From: Streptomyces hundungensis
GTDB lineage: Bacteria > Actinomycetota > Actinomycetes > Streptomycetales > Streptomycetaceae
DNA: 64,000 nucleotides
Assembly (NCBI RefSeq): GCF_003627815.1
Contig: NZ_CP032698.1
Coordinates: 620,001-684,000 of the forward strand
Reading direction: 5' to 3'
Shown: piece after piece, positions 10,144 to 18,710 of the stretch
Position numbering within the stretch: the stretch's first letter is position 1
Layout: each line of letters opens with the position of its first letter
The notes under the pieces: model-generated
The model's database searches: none
What the model saw: the letters and a program-made list of their open reading frames with translations, nothing else
What the model was told of the DNA's origin: nothing
Program-made: the position numbers and the translations under genes

Positions 10144-11172
10144 TCAGCCCGTACCGTCGACGTACAGCGTGACCCCGCCCAGGAGGCCGTCGCCGATGGC
10201 CGCGTTCACGTTGATCGCCTGGCGACCGGTGAAACCGTCCGGCGCCGTGATGTCCACCGAGATGTCGGCCTGTTCACCCGGCGCCAGTGCCAACCGGTCC
10301 GGGTTCACCTCCACGCGCCAGCCGTCCGGTACCGGCCAGTGCTCCGCGCGGTGTCTGTCCATACGCATCCGCCGCGTGTCCTCACCCTCCGAGGCACCGC
10401 AGGACTCGAGCGGCGGGATGGCATAGCCGTCGCACCACAGGGTGACGAGCGCACGCTCGGCCCTGTCGTTGCGGACGGGGAAGGTGAACGCCGCATGGGG
10501 TGAATTCAGCGGTTTCACATCGGTGTTGCTCTGTCCCATGTTGTTGTCGGGGTTGGCGTCGTCGTCCCACAACAGCTCGACTTGCAGGCAGTAGTGGCCG
10601 GGCGCCGCCGGAGTGCGCCATGGCACCGTCGCCGTCGCCGGGCACCCGACCGCGCCCTTCACCGGCACATCCACTTTCGTCGTGCCGACCTCGTGCCAGG
10701 TGGTGCCCGCACCGAATTCCAAGTAGCCCACCCTGACGGGCAGTCCGGGGGCCGGAGCGGTGGTCGAACCGTTCCAGATCCGGGCGACCACCTGATACTC
10801 CGTTTCCGGTGTCAGGGCATGCGCGTCCACGAACACCCCCGGAGCGGAGGCCAGTTGGACATGGATGTCCGGGTTGTCCCAGGTGACGGCGAAGCCTTGC
10901 CCCTGCAAATACTGCTGGCTGTAGATCAGCGGGTCGGGCCGGCGGTAGGCCCAGGACGGCACCCGGCCGTCCGCGGGTCTGCCACGATCCCGGCCGGCCA
11001 GCCGACACAGCCTCTTCAGCTCTCTGAGGAGCCAGATCAGCCAGCCCAGAGCGAGTGCCACCCACAGCAGACGCAGCCAACGGCAGGGGCCACGCGCTAG
11101 ACAGCGGCAACGGCTCTCCGGCATTCCGCAGTGGCATCGGCGCCACCGCAAGGCAGCACCAGCTACGTTCAT
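10144..11172 (-). CDS. Membrane-anchored CARDB/Ig-like protein
   Basis: 342 residues from the ATG at 11172; a longer reading upstream is possible but has no better RBS. A Cys/Arg-rich N-terminus (RRCHCGMPESRCRC) is followed by one transmembrane helix (LRLLWVALALGWLIWLL, ~residues 35-51). The rest would be outside the cell. Residues ~95-215 show a CARDB-type Ig fold: VVARIWNGSTTAPAPGLPVRV, then WDDDANPDNNMGQSNTDV, the usual DxxNxxDNN ending. A second beta-sandwich (residues ~230-342) contains GEQADISVDITAPDGFTG. It heads a two-gene unit with the 465-aa protein and may tether or present it at the envelope (inference). Confidence 0.7.
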   Translation of the reverse strand: MNVAGAALRWRRCHCGMPESRCRCLARGPCRWLRLLWVALALGWLIWLLRELKRLCRLAGRDRGRPADGRVPSWAYRRPDPLIYSQQYLQGQGFAVTWDNPDIHVQLASAPGVFVDAHALTPETEYQVVARIWNGSTTAPAPGLPVRVGYLEFGAGTTWHEVGTTKVDVPVKGAVGCPATATVPWRTPAAPGHYCLQVELLWDDDANPDNNMGQSNTDVKPLNSPHAAFTFPVRNDRAERALVTLWCDGYAIPPLESCGASEGEDTRRMRMDRHRAEHWPVPDGWRVEVNPDRLALAPGEQADISVDITAPDGFTGRQAINVNAAIGDGLLGGVTLYVDGTG

Positions 11173-11324
11173 ACTTCCAATGTTCCACTCCCCCCGGCCC
11201 CCGGCCAGCCAGGGCGGTACGGCAGCTCCGCGAGGTGCATTTGACAGGGCCTGCGGACAGGAACCTACTGAGAGTGACGGCATTGTCGTCGTCCCTGCCC
11301 GCGCGATCCGGAAGGGAGCACGGC

Positions 11325-11567
11325 ATGAAGAGAGACGTCCGGATACGGGGCTGGGTCGAGGCGGTCGCCGCGGCCATCAGCGCAGCACTCTTCCTCCTGA
11401 CGCTGGTGTGGCCCGCCTGGATCGAGGCGCTGTTCGGAGTCGATCCCGACGAGCACAGCGGAGCCCTGGAGTGGGCCGTCGTCGCGCTCGCCGTATGCGC
11501 CACGATCCTCCTCTCCCTCCTCGCCCGAGCCGAATGGCACCGAGCCCGCACACCGCGCACGCCTTGA
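11325..11567 (+). CDS. Small two-helix membrane protein (80 aa)
   Basis: ATG with GAAGGGAGC about 7 nt upstream. The sequence predicts two transmembrane helices (VEAVAAAISAALFLLTLVWPAW and WAVVALAVCATILLSLLA) joined by a short acidic loop (GVDPDEHSGALE), with positive charges at both ends. No motif identifies a family. It is divergent from the CARDB-like gene and could share its promoter region. Confidence 0.65.
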   Translation: MKRDVRIRGWVEAVAAAISAALFLLTLVWPAWIEALFGVDPDEHSGALEWAVVALAVCATILLSLLARAEWHRARTPRTP

Positions 11568-11639
11568 CCGCCCGATCCGGCGCGCCTGCGCTCCTGGCAC
11601 GGGCGCGGATTCACCTGCGCGGAGGGATGGCAACCGCTC

Positions 11640-11831
11640 CTAGCCGATGACTCCGCACGCGTACAGCAGTCCTGCCAGCGCGATGAGCGAGCCGATCACG
11701 CGGAAGGCGATGACATTGGACGGGGTGAAGGCGCGCCCCTCGCGGGTGCCGCCGAAGGTGGCCAGGCGGGGGGCGAAGGCGGCGGCGACCAGGCCGCCGA
11801 CCAGGAGGAAGATTCCTACGAGAACGTGCAT
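11640..11831 (-). CDS. Small two-helix membrane protein (63 aa)
   Basis: ATG with GGAAGGGT about 6 nt upstream. Two hydrophobic helices (HVLVGIFLLVGGLVAAAFA and NVIAFRVIGSLIALAGLLYACGVIG) are separated by a charged loop containing FGGTREGRAFTPS. It lies downstream of the RHS gene and the 43-aa protein on the same strand, beyond a strong hairpin, so it is probably a separate unit. Function unknown. Confidence 0.6.
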   Translation of the reverse strand: MHVLVGIFLLVGGLVAAAFAPRLATFGGTREGRAFTPSNVIAFRVIGSLIALAGLLYACGVIG

Positions 11832-11888
11832 CGGGGCACCCTTCCGGTGGCGGGGGGGGTCGGGGTTCGAGGTGTGAAAAGGATGAAG

Positions 11889-11914
11889 GGGCGGCCCCTG
11901 GTTCGGGGCCGCCC
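11889..11914. terminator. Strong hairpin terminator of the RHS/43-aa unit
   Basis: A perfect 10-bp stem, GGGCGGCCCC / GGGGCCGCCC, with a 6-nt loop, 11 nt beyond the TAG of the 43-aa gene. It separates that gene from the 63-aa gene. Confidence 0.7.
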
Positions 11915-11924
11915 AAGTGCGTGC

Positions 11925-12056
11925 CTAGCGGCGCCTGTTCAGGAAACGGACGACGAGGAAGATACCGACCAGCACCGCCACCGCCAGGAAGGCGTAGGGG
12001 AACCAGGACGGGCCGTCGGGACGGTTGCCCTGAGCCAGTGTCATCAGGTCGTACAT
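11925..12056 (-). CDS. 43-aa single-pass membrane protein directly after RHS gene
   Basis: ATG with GAGGAGAG about 9 nt upstream, starting 16 nt after the RHS stop codon. It has a short N-terminus (MYDLMTLAQGNRPDGP), one transmembrane helix (WFPYAFLAVAVLVGIFLVV) and a basic tail (RFLNRRR), so N-out/C-in topology is likely. A terminator hairpin follows. It is co-transcribed with the RHS gene, so it may be an immunity, anchoring or chaperone-like partner of the RHS tail (inference; no known immunity family recognised). Confidence 0.7.
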   Translation of the reverse strand: MYDLMTLAQGNRPDGPSWFPYAFLAVAVLVGIFLVVRFLNRRR

Positions 12057-12072
12057 CTCGTCACTCTCCTCT

Positions 12073-15000
12073 TCAGAACGTGTACTTGGCGCTCGCCGAG
12101 CACTTCCCGCTGTCGCCACCGGTGCCCACGCCCTCCGACCCGTCCGTCGACACCGAGAGCTCCGCAGGACCGAACCCACAGGCCACCTCACCGGTGAGGC
12201 CGGAGTCCGCGCTGCCCGACGCGAGGCTGGCATCGGCGCTCACGCCGGGCGTACCCGCCCCCACGGAGACGTACGGGTGAAGGCTGCCGTCCTCGTTGAT
12301 GCTGATGCCCCCGCCGAGGCACAGCACGTCGCAGGCTTCGATGCCCAGGTCGAGCGAGAGCAGTCCCCGCGGGTCGATGCGGTTGACCGGGTCGCCTTCG
12401 GCGTAGAGGTAGGGGTTCTTCTCCTGACCGGAGGGGTCGGTCTGGGTGAAGCGGCCGATGTTGGGGTCGTAGTAGCGGGCGCCGAAGTGGTAGAGGCCGG
12501 TCGGATCCTGGTGGCCGCCGGCGAAGCGGTAGGGCTGCGGCGCCTTCTCGGTGGTGGTGCGGGACACGCCTCGGGGGCTGTACGTGTACGTGTTGACCTT
12601 GGTGCCGGACTCGTCGGCGAGGCCGATCACCGAACCGAGCGCGTCGGTCAGGTAGTAGTAGGCCTTGCCCCCGGTCGTCATGGAGTTCAGGGTGCCCCCG
12701 GGCTCCCGGTTGAATCCGGTGTCGACGCCGCCGGTGGTCTCCGCCGACAAGCCCAACGGGCCGTTGTGGAAGGCGGTTTGGCCAAGCTGTGTGCGCTCGG
12801 ACTGGTCGGTCGAGGCGTACTGGCCGGCGTAGGTGGTGCTGCCCACGGTGAGGGACTTCAGCTGCGAGTAGTCGGACCACTTCTCGGCGGTGCGGGTGCC
12901 TTCGGGGGTGGACGCCCCGGCGGTCTCGTTGCCGGCCCTGTCGTACGACCAGTTGGTGGTGGAGCCGTTCTTGCCGGTGATCTGCTGCGCGTCGTTCACG
13001 GTGTACGTGGTGCCGCGCGGGCAGCCGGGGTCGACGCCCTGGGAGGTCAGGTTGCCGGCGAGGTCGTAGCAGTACTGCCAGGACGAGTTGAGGGTGCTCC
13101 CCTTCTCCTCCTTGGCGTAGGAGAAACGGCCCGCCACGTCATAGGTGTACGACGTCTTCAGCCCGGCCAGGACGTCGGTCGCGGTGCGGATCTTCGTCCC
13201 GTCGGTCGCGGCGCCGGTCCCATAGCCGTACGTGTACGTGAGGTTGGTCAGCGTGCCCTTGGGCGAGGTGGTCTTGATGGTGGTGGGCCGCCCCGACGTG
13301 TCGACGTCCACGCTCTGCACCGTGTTGCCCGGGTAGGTGGTGCTGGTGCGCTTGTCGTTGTTGTTGTAGCCGTACGTCGTCTTGCGGCCCGCCTGGTCCT
13401 TGAGTTCGGTGAGCCGGTTGGCCTTGTCCCAGGTGTAGTCGATGACGCCCGAGGGGTCGGTGTAGGTGTCGACGTTGCCGTTGGCCGTGTAGGCCAGGAC
13501 CGTCTGCGAGCCGTCCTGGAGCGTGCGGATGGTCTCTCGCGACAGCGGGTCGAACTGGTAGCTCTGGGTTCCCGTGCGGTCGGTGCGCGAGGTCAGATTG
13601 CCGTCACCGTCGTAGACATAGGTGACGGTGTCATAGCTCCCGGTGTCGACCTTCTTGATCCGGCCCCGGTTGTCGTAGGTGTAGAGGGTGGTGACGCCTC
13701 GGCCGTCCTTGGAGTCGGTGACGCGGCCCAGCACGTCGTAGTGGTAGGTCACCTTGCCGATCTGGGTGGGCGGAGTCACCGAGTCCAAATTGCCCCGGGT
13801 GTCGTAGTGGAACGACGTCACCGAGTTCTGGGTGCCGCTCATCTTCGTGGTGGCCTTGCACCGCTGGCCCTGGAAACCGCCGCAGGTCACGGTCGCCGGG
13901 TTGTAGTCGATGGTCGCGGAGCCGCCGCCGGTGCCGCTCTGCGCCACGGAGATCGTGTTGCCGACCGTGTCGTACCCGTAGTCCGTCTTGTCACCGTCGG
14001 CCGAGGTCGCCGAACCGGGCACGTCCCGGCCCGCCTTCGTCGACCAGCCGGCCACCGCCGACGTCGCACCCGTCGGCAGCTTCGCCGAGGTCGGGTTGCC
14101 ACGCGTGTCCCAGCCGTACGTGGTCACGTTCCCGGAGTTGGTGCCCACGCCCATCGCGTCCGTCGCGGTCTGCGTCAGATGCGCCTTGTACGACGTGGAC
14201 CGCTCGTGCCCGAGCGCGTCGGTCACCTTGGTGACTTCGGCGCCGTCGTTGTGCTGGAACTTGGTGGTGTTCAGGAGCGGGTCGGTGAGGGTCGTGGTGC
14301 CGGCGTTCAAGCGGTAGGTCGTGTCGTAGGAGTACGTGTAGGTGGGGGCGTCGCCGCCCGAGCCACCGAATTCGGTGAAGCGGCGCATCGACGTGACGCG
14401 GCTCTGCTCGTCATAGGTGAACACCGTCGCCCGGGACTCGGGCGTCGTCACCTTGATCAGCCGCCCGTCCTCGTCGTACCCGTAGGTCGTGGCGTTGTTG
14501 GTGGTGTCCCAGGACCGTACGAGGTGGCCGGCCGCGTCGATGTCGTACTTGACGGTCCGCCCGCTGTTGTCCGTCGCGGTCCACAGCGTGGCGCTCGTCT
14601 TGACGAGGTCGATGGTGCGGCCCGACCGGTCCTCGGTCAGCTTGAATCCGGCCGCATAACCGTCGGCGTCCTTGTGGGCGGCGATGGAGATGGTGCCCTT
14701 GTTGCGGTCGGTCACCTTGGTGAGGTCACCCGCCGCGCTATAGGTGTCCTTGGAGCCGGACTTGCGATCGGTGAGGGTGTAGGTGCCGTCGCTGTTCTTC
14801 GCGAAGTCCTTGCTGTACCCGTCCGGCGTCTTGAACGTGCCGTCGGCGTTCTTCGTGAAACTGACGGTCGCGCCGGAGGAGTCGTACCAGATCACCTCGT
14901 CGGTGAACCAGGTGTCCAGGCGGCGCTCATACCCCGCCCACCAGGGGCCGGCGACCTGGCCGGAGGGGCCGTCGAAGGAGTTGTAGGTGCGGGTGAGCTG

Positions 15001-15486
15001 GAGCGCGTCGCCCACACCCGCGATGTCGAAGTCGGTGGCGGCCAGCATCAGGTTGCCGGTCGAGTAGTCGATCCGCCCCACCAGGGCGTCCGTGATGCGG
15101 AAGTTGGATATCTGGTGCCACGGCACATCGCCCTGGCCCTCGGGCACGTACACCTTCACCGACGGCGCGTCGGCTCCACCGGACTGCGACGCCTGCGGCT
15201 TTCCGCCGAGCCGGGCTTTCTGCCGGGCCTCCCACTGACGCTGAGCGGGGCCCGAGGCCGCCTTCCGCTGGTTCTGCGGCGGCTTGTTCTTACCCACCTT
15301 CACCGCCGGCATGACGGCGTGGCCCTTGGCCTGTCCCCACACGGAACCTTGCGGCGGCACGGGACCCGCTGCCAGGGCCGGCAGCGCGGACGCGCTCAGG
15401 CCCAGGACCGCGATGGAAGCAATCAGAGAACTTCTCACTGTGAAACGCGCATGCCGAGAAGGCATGCCGAAGGTACGCGAACGCAC
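12073..15486 (-). CDS. Complete secreted RHS protein (DUF6531-like N-terminus, RHS core)
   Basis: 1,137 residues from a GTG with GGGGGGA about 6 nt upstream. A signal peptide (RSSLIASIAVLGLSASALPALA, ending near residue 40) is followed by a linker and, at ~residues 140-190, a DUF6531-like segment (GRIDYSTGNLMLAATDFDI...LQLTRTYNSFDG). About 25 YD repeats run to residue ~1000. The RHS core follows (YRFAGGHQDPTGLYHFGARYYDPNIGRFTQTDP), then NPYLYAEGDPVNRIDPRG. The ~95 residues after that are Gly/Ser-rich with three or four Cys and no toxin motif I know (DVLCLGGGIS, EVACGFGPAEL, GKCSASAKYTF). By family rule this is the variable effector-like tail. A 43-aa membrane protein is encoded next. Confidence 0.92.
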   Translation of the reverse strand: MRSRTFGMPSRHARFTVRSSLIASIAVLGLSASALPALAAGPVPPQGSVWGQAKGHAVMPAVKVGKNKPPQNQRKAASGPAQRQWEARQKARLGGKPQASQSGGADAPSVKVYVPEGQGDVPWHQISNFRITDALVGRIDYSTGNLMLAATDFDIAGVGDALQLTRTYNSFDGPSGQVAGPWWAGYERRLDTWFTDEVIWYDSSGATVSFTKNADGTFKTPDGYSKDFAKNSDGTYTLTDRKSGSKDTYSAAGDLTKVTDRNKGTISIAAHKDADGYAAGFKLTEDRSGRTIDLVKTSATLWTATDNSGRTVKYDIDAAGHLVRSWDTTNNATTYGYDEDGRLIKVTTPESRATVFTYDEQSRVTSMRRFTEFGGSGGDAPTYTYSYDTTYRLNAGTTTLTDPLLNTTKFQHNDGAEVTKVTDALGHERSTSYKAHLTQTATDAMGVGTNSGNVTTYGWDTRGNPTSAKLPTGATSAVAGWSTKAGRDVPGSATSADGDKTDYGYDTVGNTISVAQSGTGGGSATIDYNPATVTCGGFQGQRCKATTKMSGTQNSVTSFHYDTRGNLDSVTPPTQIGKVTYHYDVLGRVTDSKDGRGVTTLYTYDNRGRIKKVDTGSYDTVTYVYDGDGNLTSRTDRTGTQSYQFDPLSRETIRTLQDGSQTVLAYTANGNVDTYTDPSGVIDYTWDKANRLTELKDQAGRKTTYGYNNNDKRTSTTYPGNTVQSVDVDTSGRPTTIKTTSPKGTLTNLTYTYGYGTGAATDGTKIRTATDVLAGLKTSYTYDVAGRFSYAKEEKGSTLNSSWQYCYDLAGNLTSQGVDPGCPRGTTYTVNDAQQITGKNGSTTNWSYDRAGNETAGASTPEGTRTAEKWSDYSQLKSLTVGSTTYAGQYASTDQSERTQLGQTAFHNGPLGLSAETTGGVDTGFNREPGGTLNSMTTGGKAYYYLTDALGSVIGLADESGTKVNTYTYSPRGVSRTTTEKAPQPYRFAGGHQDPTGLYHFGARYYDPNIGRFTQTDPSGQEKNPYLYAEGDPVNRIDPRGLLSLDLGIEACDVLCLGGGISINEDGSLHPYVSVGAGTPGVSADASLASGSADSGLTGEVACGFGPAELSVSTDGSEGVGTGGDSGKCSASAKYTF

Positions 15487-15806
15487 GGTCTTCCCCCCGT
15501 TAGGAAGTCACATCCGGCAGCCCCACCGGCCACCAGAGGCACACACGTTCGCACAGGACCCACACAGAACTGCCGCCCCTTCCCCGGAAGTTGCGCCCCA
15601 TCCCCGCAGGAATCAGCCCCTCCCCTTACGGCCACTTTCATCAGCCAAAAGGGAAGCGGCTGCCCATACCAGGGCGTTGCAGCAGGCCTCTCCCCTTAGA
15701 CCCTTTCAAGCCGCACGTCCACGTCGGCCAAAAACCGAGCCTGCGGTTCGCCGGGAGGTTGCTTGGCCCCCGGGCATTGGGGAGGGTCAGAGGAACCCGC
15801 AATGTC
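15487..15806. other. Intergenic region without a supported gene (320 bp)
   Basis: Upstream region of the RHS gene and 3' flank of the HEAT-like gene. It should contain the RHS promoter. Apart from the RHS ribosome binding site I see no repeat, RNA or gene in it. Confidence 0.5.
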
Positions 15807-17078
15807 TCACTTTGCGCTCGCGCCGCTGCCTGGCACGGTCTTGGCCGATGGAACGCAAGGGCCGGCCACTGAGGCCAACCGTGCTCCGGCAGCTACCCGT
15901 ACCGAAGGGAACTCCATGGGGTCGTCCCGCAGCACCGTGATCCGTTCCCAGGTCTGGGGTTGGAGGGGTGCCGAAGCGATTCCCAGTAGCCGTGAACGCT
16001 CTTCGCAGTCCCAGAGCGACTCGGTATACATGTCCTCCAGCCCGAACGGGTCGATGGCGGCCAGCGCCGTCAGGTAGTCGGCCCGCTCATAAGAGTGTGG
16101 TGTGCGCAGCCATAGCCGACGCAGTACAGGGGCGGCTTGGGCGGCAGCGGAGCCGAAGCGGGCCAGCCGCTTCGCCGTTTCGTCCGGGCCGCACCAGTCC
16201 CGTCTCTGCCACTGCTCGGCAAGTTCAGTCACGAGTCCCGGCAGCGCCTCGGGCGCGGGATGGTTGGCCAGGACGTCCATCCCCAGCCGCGACAGCCACT
16301 CCCGCTCGTCCGCCGCCCACTCCCGTGCGGCCGGCACCGCCAGGGCTCCGAGGTGATCGACCACCGTCCGCCGGAGCCAAGGCATGGTCCGACGGCCGTC
16401 AGCGATGCCGAGCGAGGGCACCAGCGGAATCAGGCCCTCGACCGGAGGCCGACCGCACAGAGCCCGCAGTGAGGCGACCTTCGTGTTGTATTCCGTGCCG
16501 TCGGCGGCCAGCAGAGCGAGTAGCTGCTCATCACTCAGGCCGTCCAGGGACGGTCGCGGGGCAACCGCGGGAGCCATCCCGAACCGGATCCACGGCTCGC
16601 AGGACTGGAGGGGATCCTCTTCGCGGTCGATTCGCCGACGCGCAACGTCGCCCAGGTCCTCCCACCACTCGGCCGGCCAGTCGGTTGCGACCGACTCCAG
16701 AACACGGACCCAGTGCTCGCCCTCCCGGACATACGCCCGAAGCCCCTCACGGGCCTCGTCCGATCCGGCGAGGGCCAGCAGTTCGAGAACGTACGAGGCT
16801 CGCGACCACTCCCCCTCGTCTCCCATCAGCTGGTCGACGACGGGCGTCGGCGACAGATCCAGGTCCCGGATCAACCGCGCTTGATAGTGGGCGCGGCCAT
16901 CACCCTGCTCGTGCCACTTCCAGTCCCGCCGGATCCCGTCGTACACCAGGGGCGCAGCGCCCGCCGGATCCTGCGCGGCCCGCACCGCGCCCAGGCCACG
17001 GCCGCGTTGCAGCAACCCTTCGAGGGAGTTGTGGGAGGCGTAGGACAGGCGGCGGGACATCGTGTCGTCATGGTTCAT
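15807..17078 (-). CDS. HEAT-repeat-like alpha-helical protein
   Basis: 423 residues from ATG 17078, which has GGGG a few nt upstream; the open frame extends further up but the extra part has a shadow-like composition. It is acidic and helical, with repeated AAREWAADEREWL, PEALPGLVTELAEQW and AAPVLRRLW blocks. These fit HEAT/ARM-type solenoids, used as scaffolds or for protein binding. There are no signal peptide and no catalytic motif. Streptomyces genomes carry many such orphans. Function unknown. Confidence 0.7.
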   Translation of the reverse strand: MNHDDTMSRRLSYASHNSLEGLLQRGRGLGAVRAAQDPAGAAPLVYDGIRRDWKWHEQGDGRAHYQARLIRDLDLSPTPVVDQLMGDEGEWSRASYVLELLALAGSDEAREGLRAYVREGEHWVRVLESVATDWPAEWWEDLGDVARRRIDREEDPLQSCEPWIRFGMAPAVAPRPSLDGLSDEQLLALLAADGTEYNTKVASLRALCGRPPVEGLIPLVPSLGIADGRRTMPWLRRTVVDHLGALAVPAAREWAADEREWLSRLGMDVLANHPAPEALPGLVTELAEQWQRRDWCGPDETAKRLARFGSAAAQAAPVLRRLWLRTPHSYERADYLTALAAIDPFGLEDMYTESLWDCEERSRLLGIASAPLQPQTWERITVLRDDPMEFPSVRVAAGARLASVAGPCVPSAKTVPGSGASAK

Positions 17079-17346
17079 CACCCCGAACCGTGCCCGAGGG
17101 GACCGCCGAACGCCAAGCGATATCGCCCCGGCCGGGATGCCGTCGGAGCGGGTGGCTGTTAGGGGCGTGGCTTGGGTGCCGCGGTGCTTCGGTGTCTGGG
17201 TGTCTCGGTGCCGCCCGAACCAGTGTCGAAGCGCTGTCCACTCCCATGTACAGCCACCGTGCTCATCGTGGACGGAACGCTCGTTCCCACCCAGAAACTG
17301 ACCGGGGCCAATGCGTGAGTCGCGCCGGCGCACCCCAGCGGCCGGG

Positions 17347-18684
17347 TCAGGGTTTCGGGTCTGTGGTGAGAGTCCGCTCATCCTGTGCGCGGTCTTCCTG
17401 CTCCTGGTTTCCCTCCGGCTCCTCCCCGAGCGAGCTGGCAGAGGAGAGATGGTGTGTCCGCCAGGCGGCGTTGGCGTAGAGGGTCCTAGAGGTTTGGGCT
17501 ACTTCCTTCTCGCCGCCATAGTCGGGCCCCTCTTGCAGGTGCCTATTCGTGTGGCTTACGAAGCGGAGCGTGTCGCCCGCCCGGAGCACCCGATTTCCTC
17601 CGGCCGTGATATTCCCTGCGGCGGTGACGTTGTTGCCGGGCAAGACGTTGACGTGACTGTCGATTTTGAGCGGTACGCCGTACGGGCCGCGGAGGTCGGC
17701 GATCCGGACGACCTTCCCGGCCCCGACAGCGGTGACAGAGCCGTTGGCAGTCACGTCGCCGTTGAAGGTGCTCGCCCCGGTGACGTTCAGGACCGCGTCG
17801 ACCTTCAGGCCCGCGTTCTGGCTGACCCGCAGTGGGTTGCTGCCCGCGCCGCGCACCGATCCGGCGACCGTCAGGTCCTTGGCGGTGTTGCTGAGGCTGA
17901 CGCTGTCGGCGAATGTGGCCGGGCCTTGGACGGTGAGGTTCCTGACGACGAGGTCAGGGATGCGTACGGTGACCGCCGTGGTCAGGGTGTGGGTGAGGGT
18001 GACGCCACCGGCTGTGACTTCGGCGCGGAGCATGAAGCCGGTGACGGTGGTCAGGCCGCGCGGGGTGGGCCAGACACGTTCCTTGTCGAGGGAGACTCCG
18101 GCGGGGGTGTCGCCCCAGTGCATCGTGTACTTCGCGTCCGAGCCCTCCCAGCGGAGCACGGCGACCTCACCGTTCTCCACCATGATCTTCTCGGGCGCGA
18201 AATTCCGGAACACGAACCCGGCCGGGAACTTGTCCACCTCGACCGCAGCGTCCTTGTTGGTGAAGCTCCCGTTCGTCCTTGACGAACTCTCGACGATCGC
18301 GATGGAGACCTGACCCGCCGTGCGGTTGACTGCGATGTTGGACAGGGTGAGGGTGACGATCTGCCCGGTGAACTGCACCGCGCGGGCCGGGGTGAAGGTG
18401 ATGACCGCGAAGCCGCCGGAGACGGCGGGAGCGGACGGCGTCCAGCCGGTGCTGGCACCGGTCTTGATGTCGGCGCCTTCGGTGGTGAGGTGCTCGGCCC
18501 CCGCGCCGACCGGCACCCGGACGGTGATTTTGTTGCACCAGGCCGACGTGGTGATCCCGCCGCCGACATTGATGTTGACGGAGCCGTATTCGGTTTCCTC
18601 GGCGGAGCTCACCCGCAACGGCTTCGGGTCGGTCGACGGTTCGTACGGCAGCAGGTTGGTGGCGTTCACCATGATGACGCTCAT
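17347..18684 (-). CDS. Tail-fibre / beta-solenoid-like protein, last gene of the four-gene operon
   Basis: 445 residues. ATG with GAAAGG about 8 nt upstream; the preceding gene stops 26 nt away. The N-terminal ~230 residues are beta-rich sandwiches (SVNINVGGGITTSAWCNKITVRVPVG; VTLTLSNIAVNRTAGQVSIAI). Residues ~240-400 are a run of short repeats of the kind LTVQGPATFADSVSL / LTVAGSVRGAGSNPLRVS / LNVTGASTFNGDVTANGSV / AAGNITAGGNRVL. That pattern is typical of trimeric beta-helices in phage tail fibres and adhesins. The C-terminus is highly charged (GEEPEGNQEQEDRAQDER). No signal peptide. A receptor-binding or spike role in the assembly encoded by this operon is inferred. Confidence 0.75.
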   Translation of the reverse strand: MSVIMVNATNLLPYEPSTDPKPLRVSSAEETEYGSVNINVGGGITTSAWCNKITVRVPVGAGAEHLTTEGADIKTGASTGWTPSAPAVSGGFAVITFTPARAVQFTGQIVTLTLSNIAVNRTAGQVSIAIVESSSRTNGSFTNKDAAVEVDKFPAGFVFRNFAPEKIMVENGEVAVLRWEGSDAKYTMHWGDTPAGVSLDKERVWPTPRGLTTVTGFMLRAEVTAGGVTLTHTLTTAVTVRIPDLVVRNLTVQGPATFADSVSLSNTAKDLTVAGSVRGAGSNPLRVSQNAGLKVDAVLNVTGASTFNGDVTANGSVTAVGAGKVVRIADLRGPYGVPLKIDSHVNVLPGNNVTAAGNITAGGNRVLRAGDTLRFVSHTNRHLQEGPDYGGEKEVAQTSRTLYANAAWRTHHLSSASSLGEEPEGNQEQEDRAQDERTLTTDPKP

Positions 18685-18710
18685 GCAACAGCCTTTCCAT
18701 AAACGGAGGT

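Noticed and set aside
12277..15699. Plus-strand frame of 1,140 codons opposite the second RHS gene
   Set aside because: GC-driven antisense shadow; RHS motifs are unambiguous on the other strand.
8731..17078. Complete polymorphic-toxin locus with toxin domain
   Set aside because: RHS genes are real, but no recognisable nuclease, deaminase or other toxin domain is visible and the first gene is cut off.
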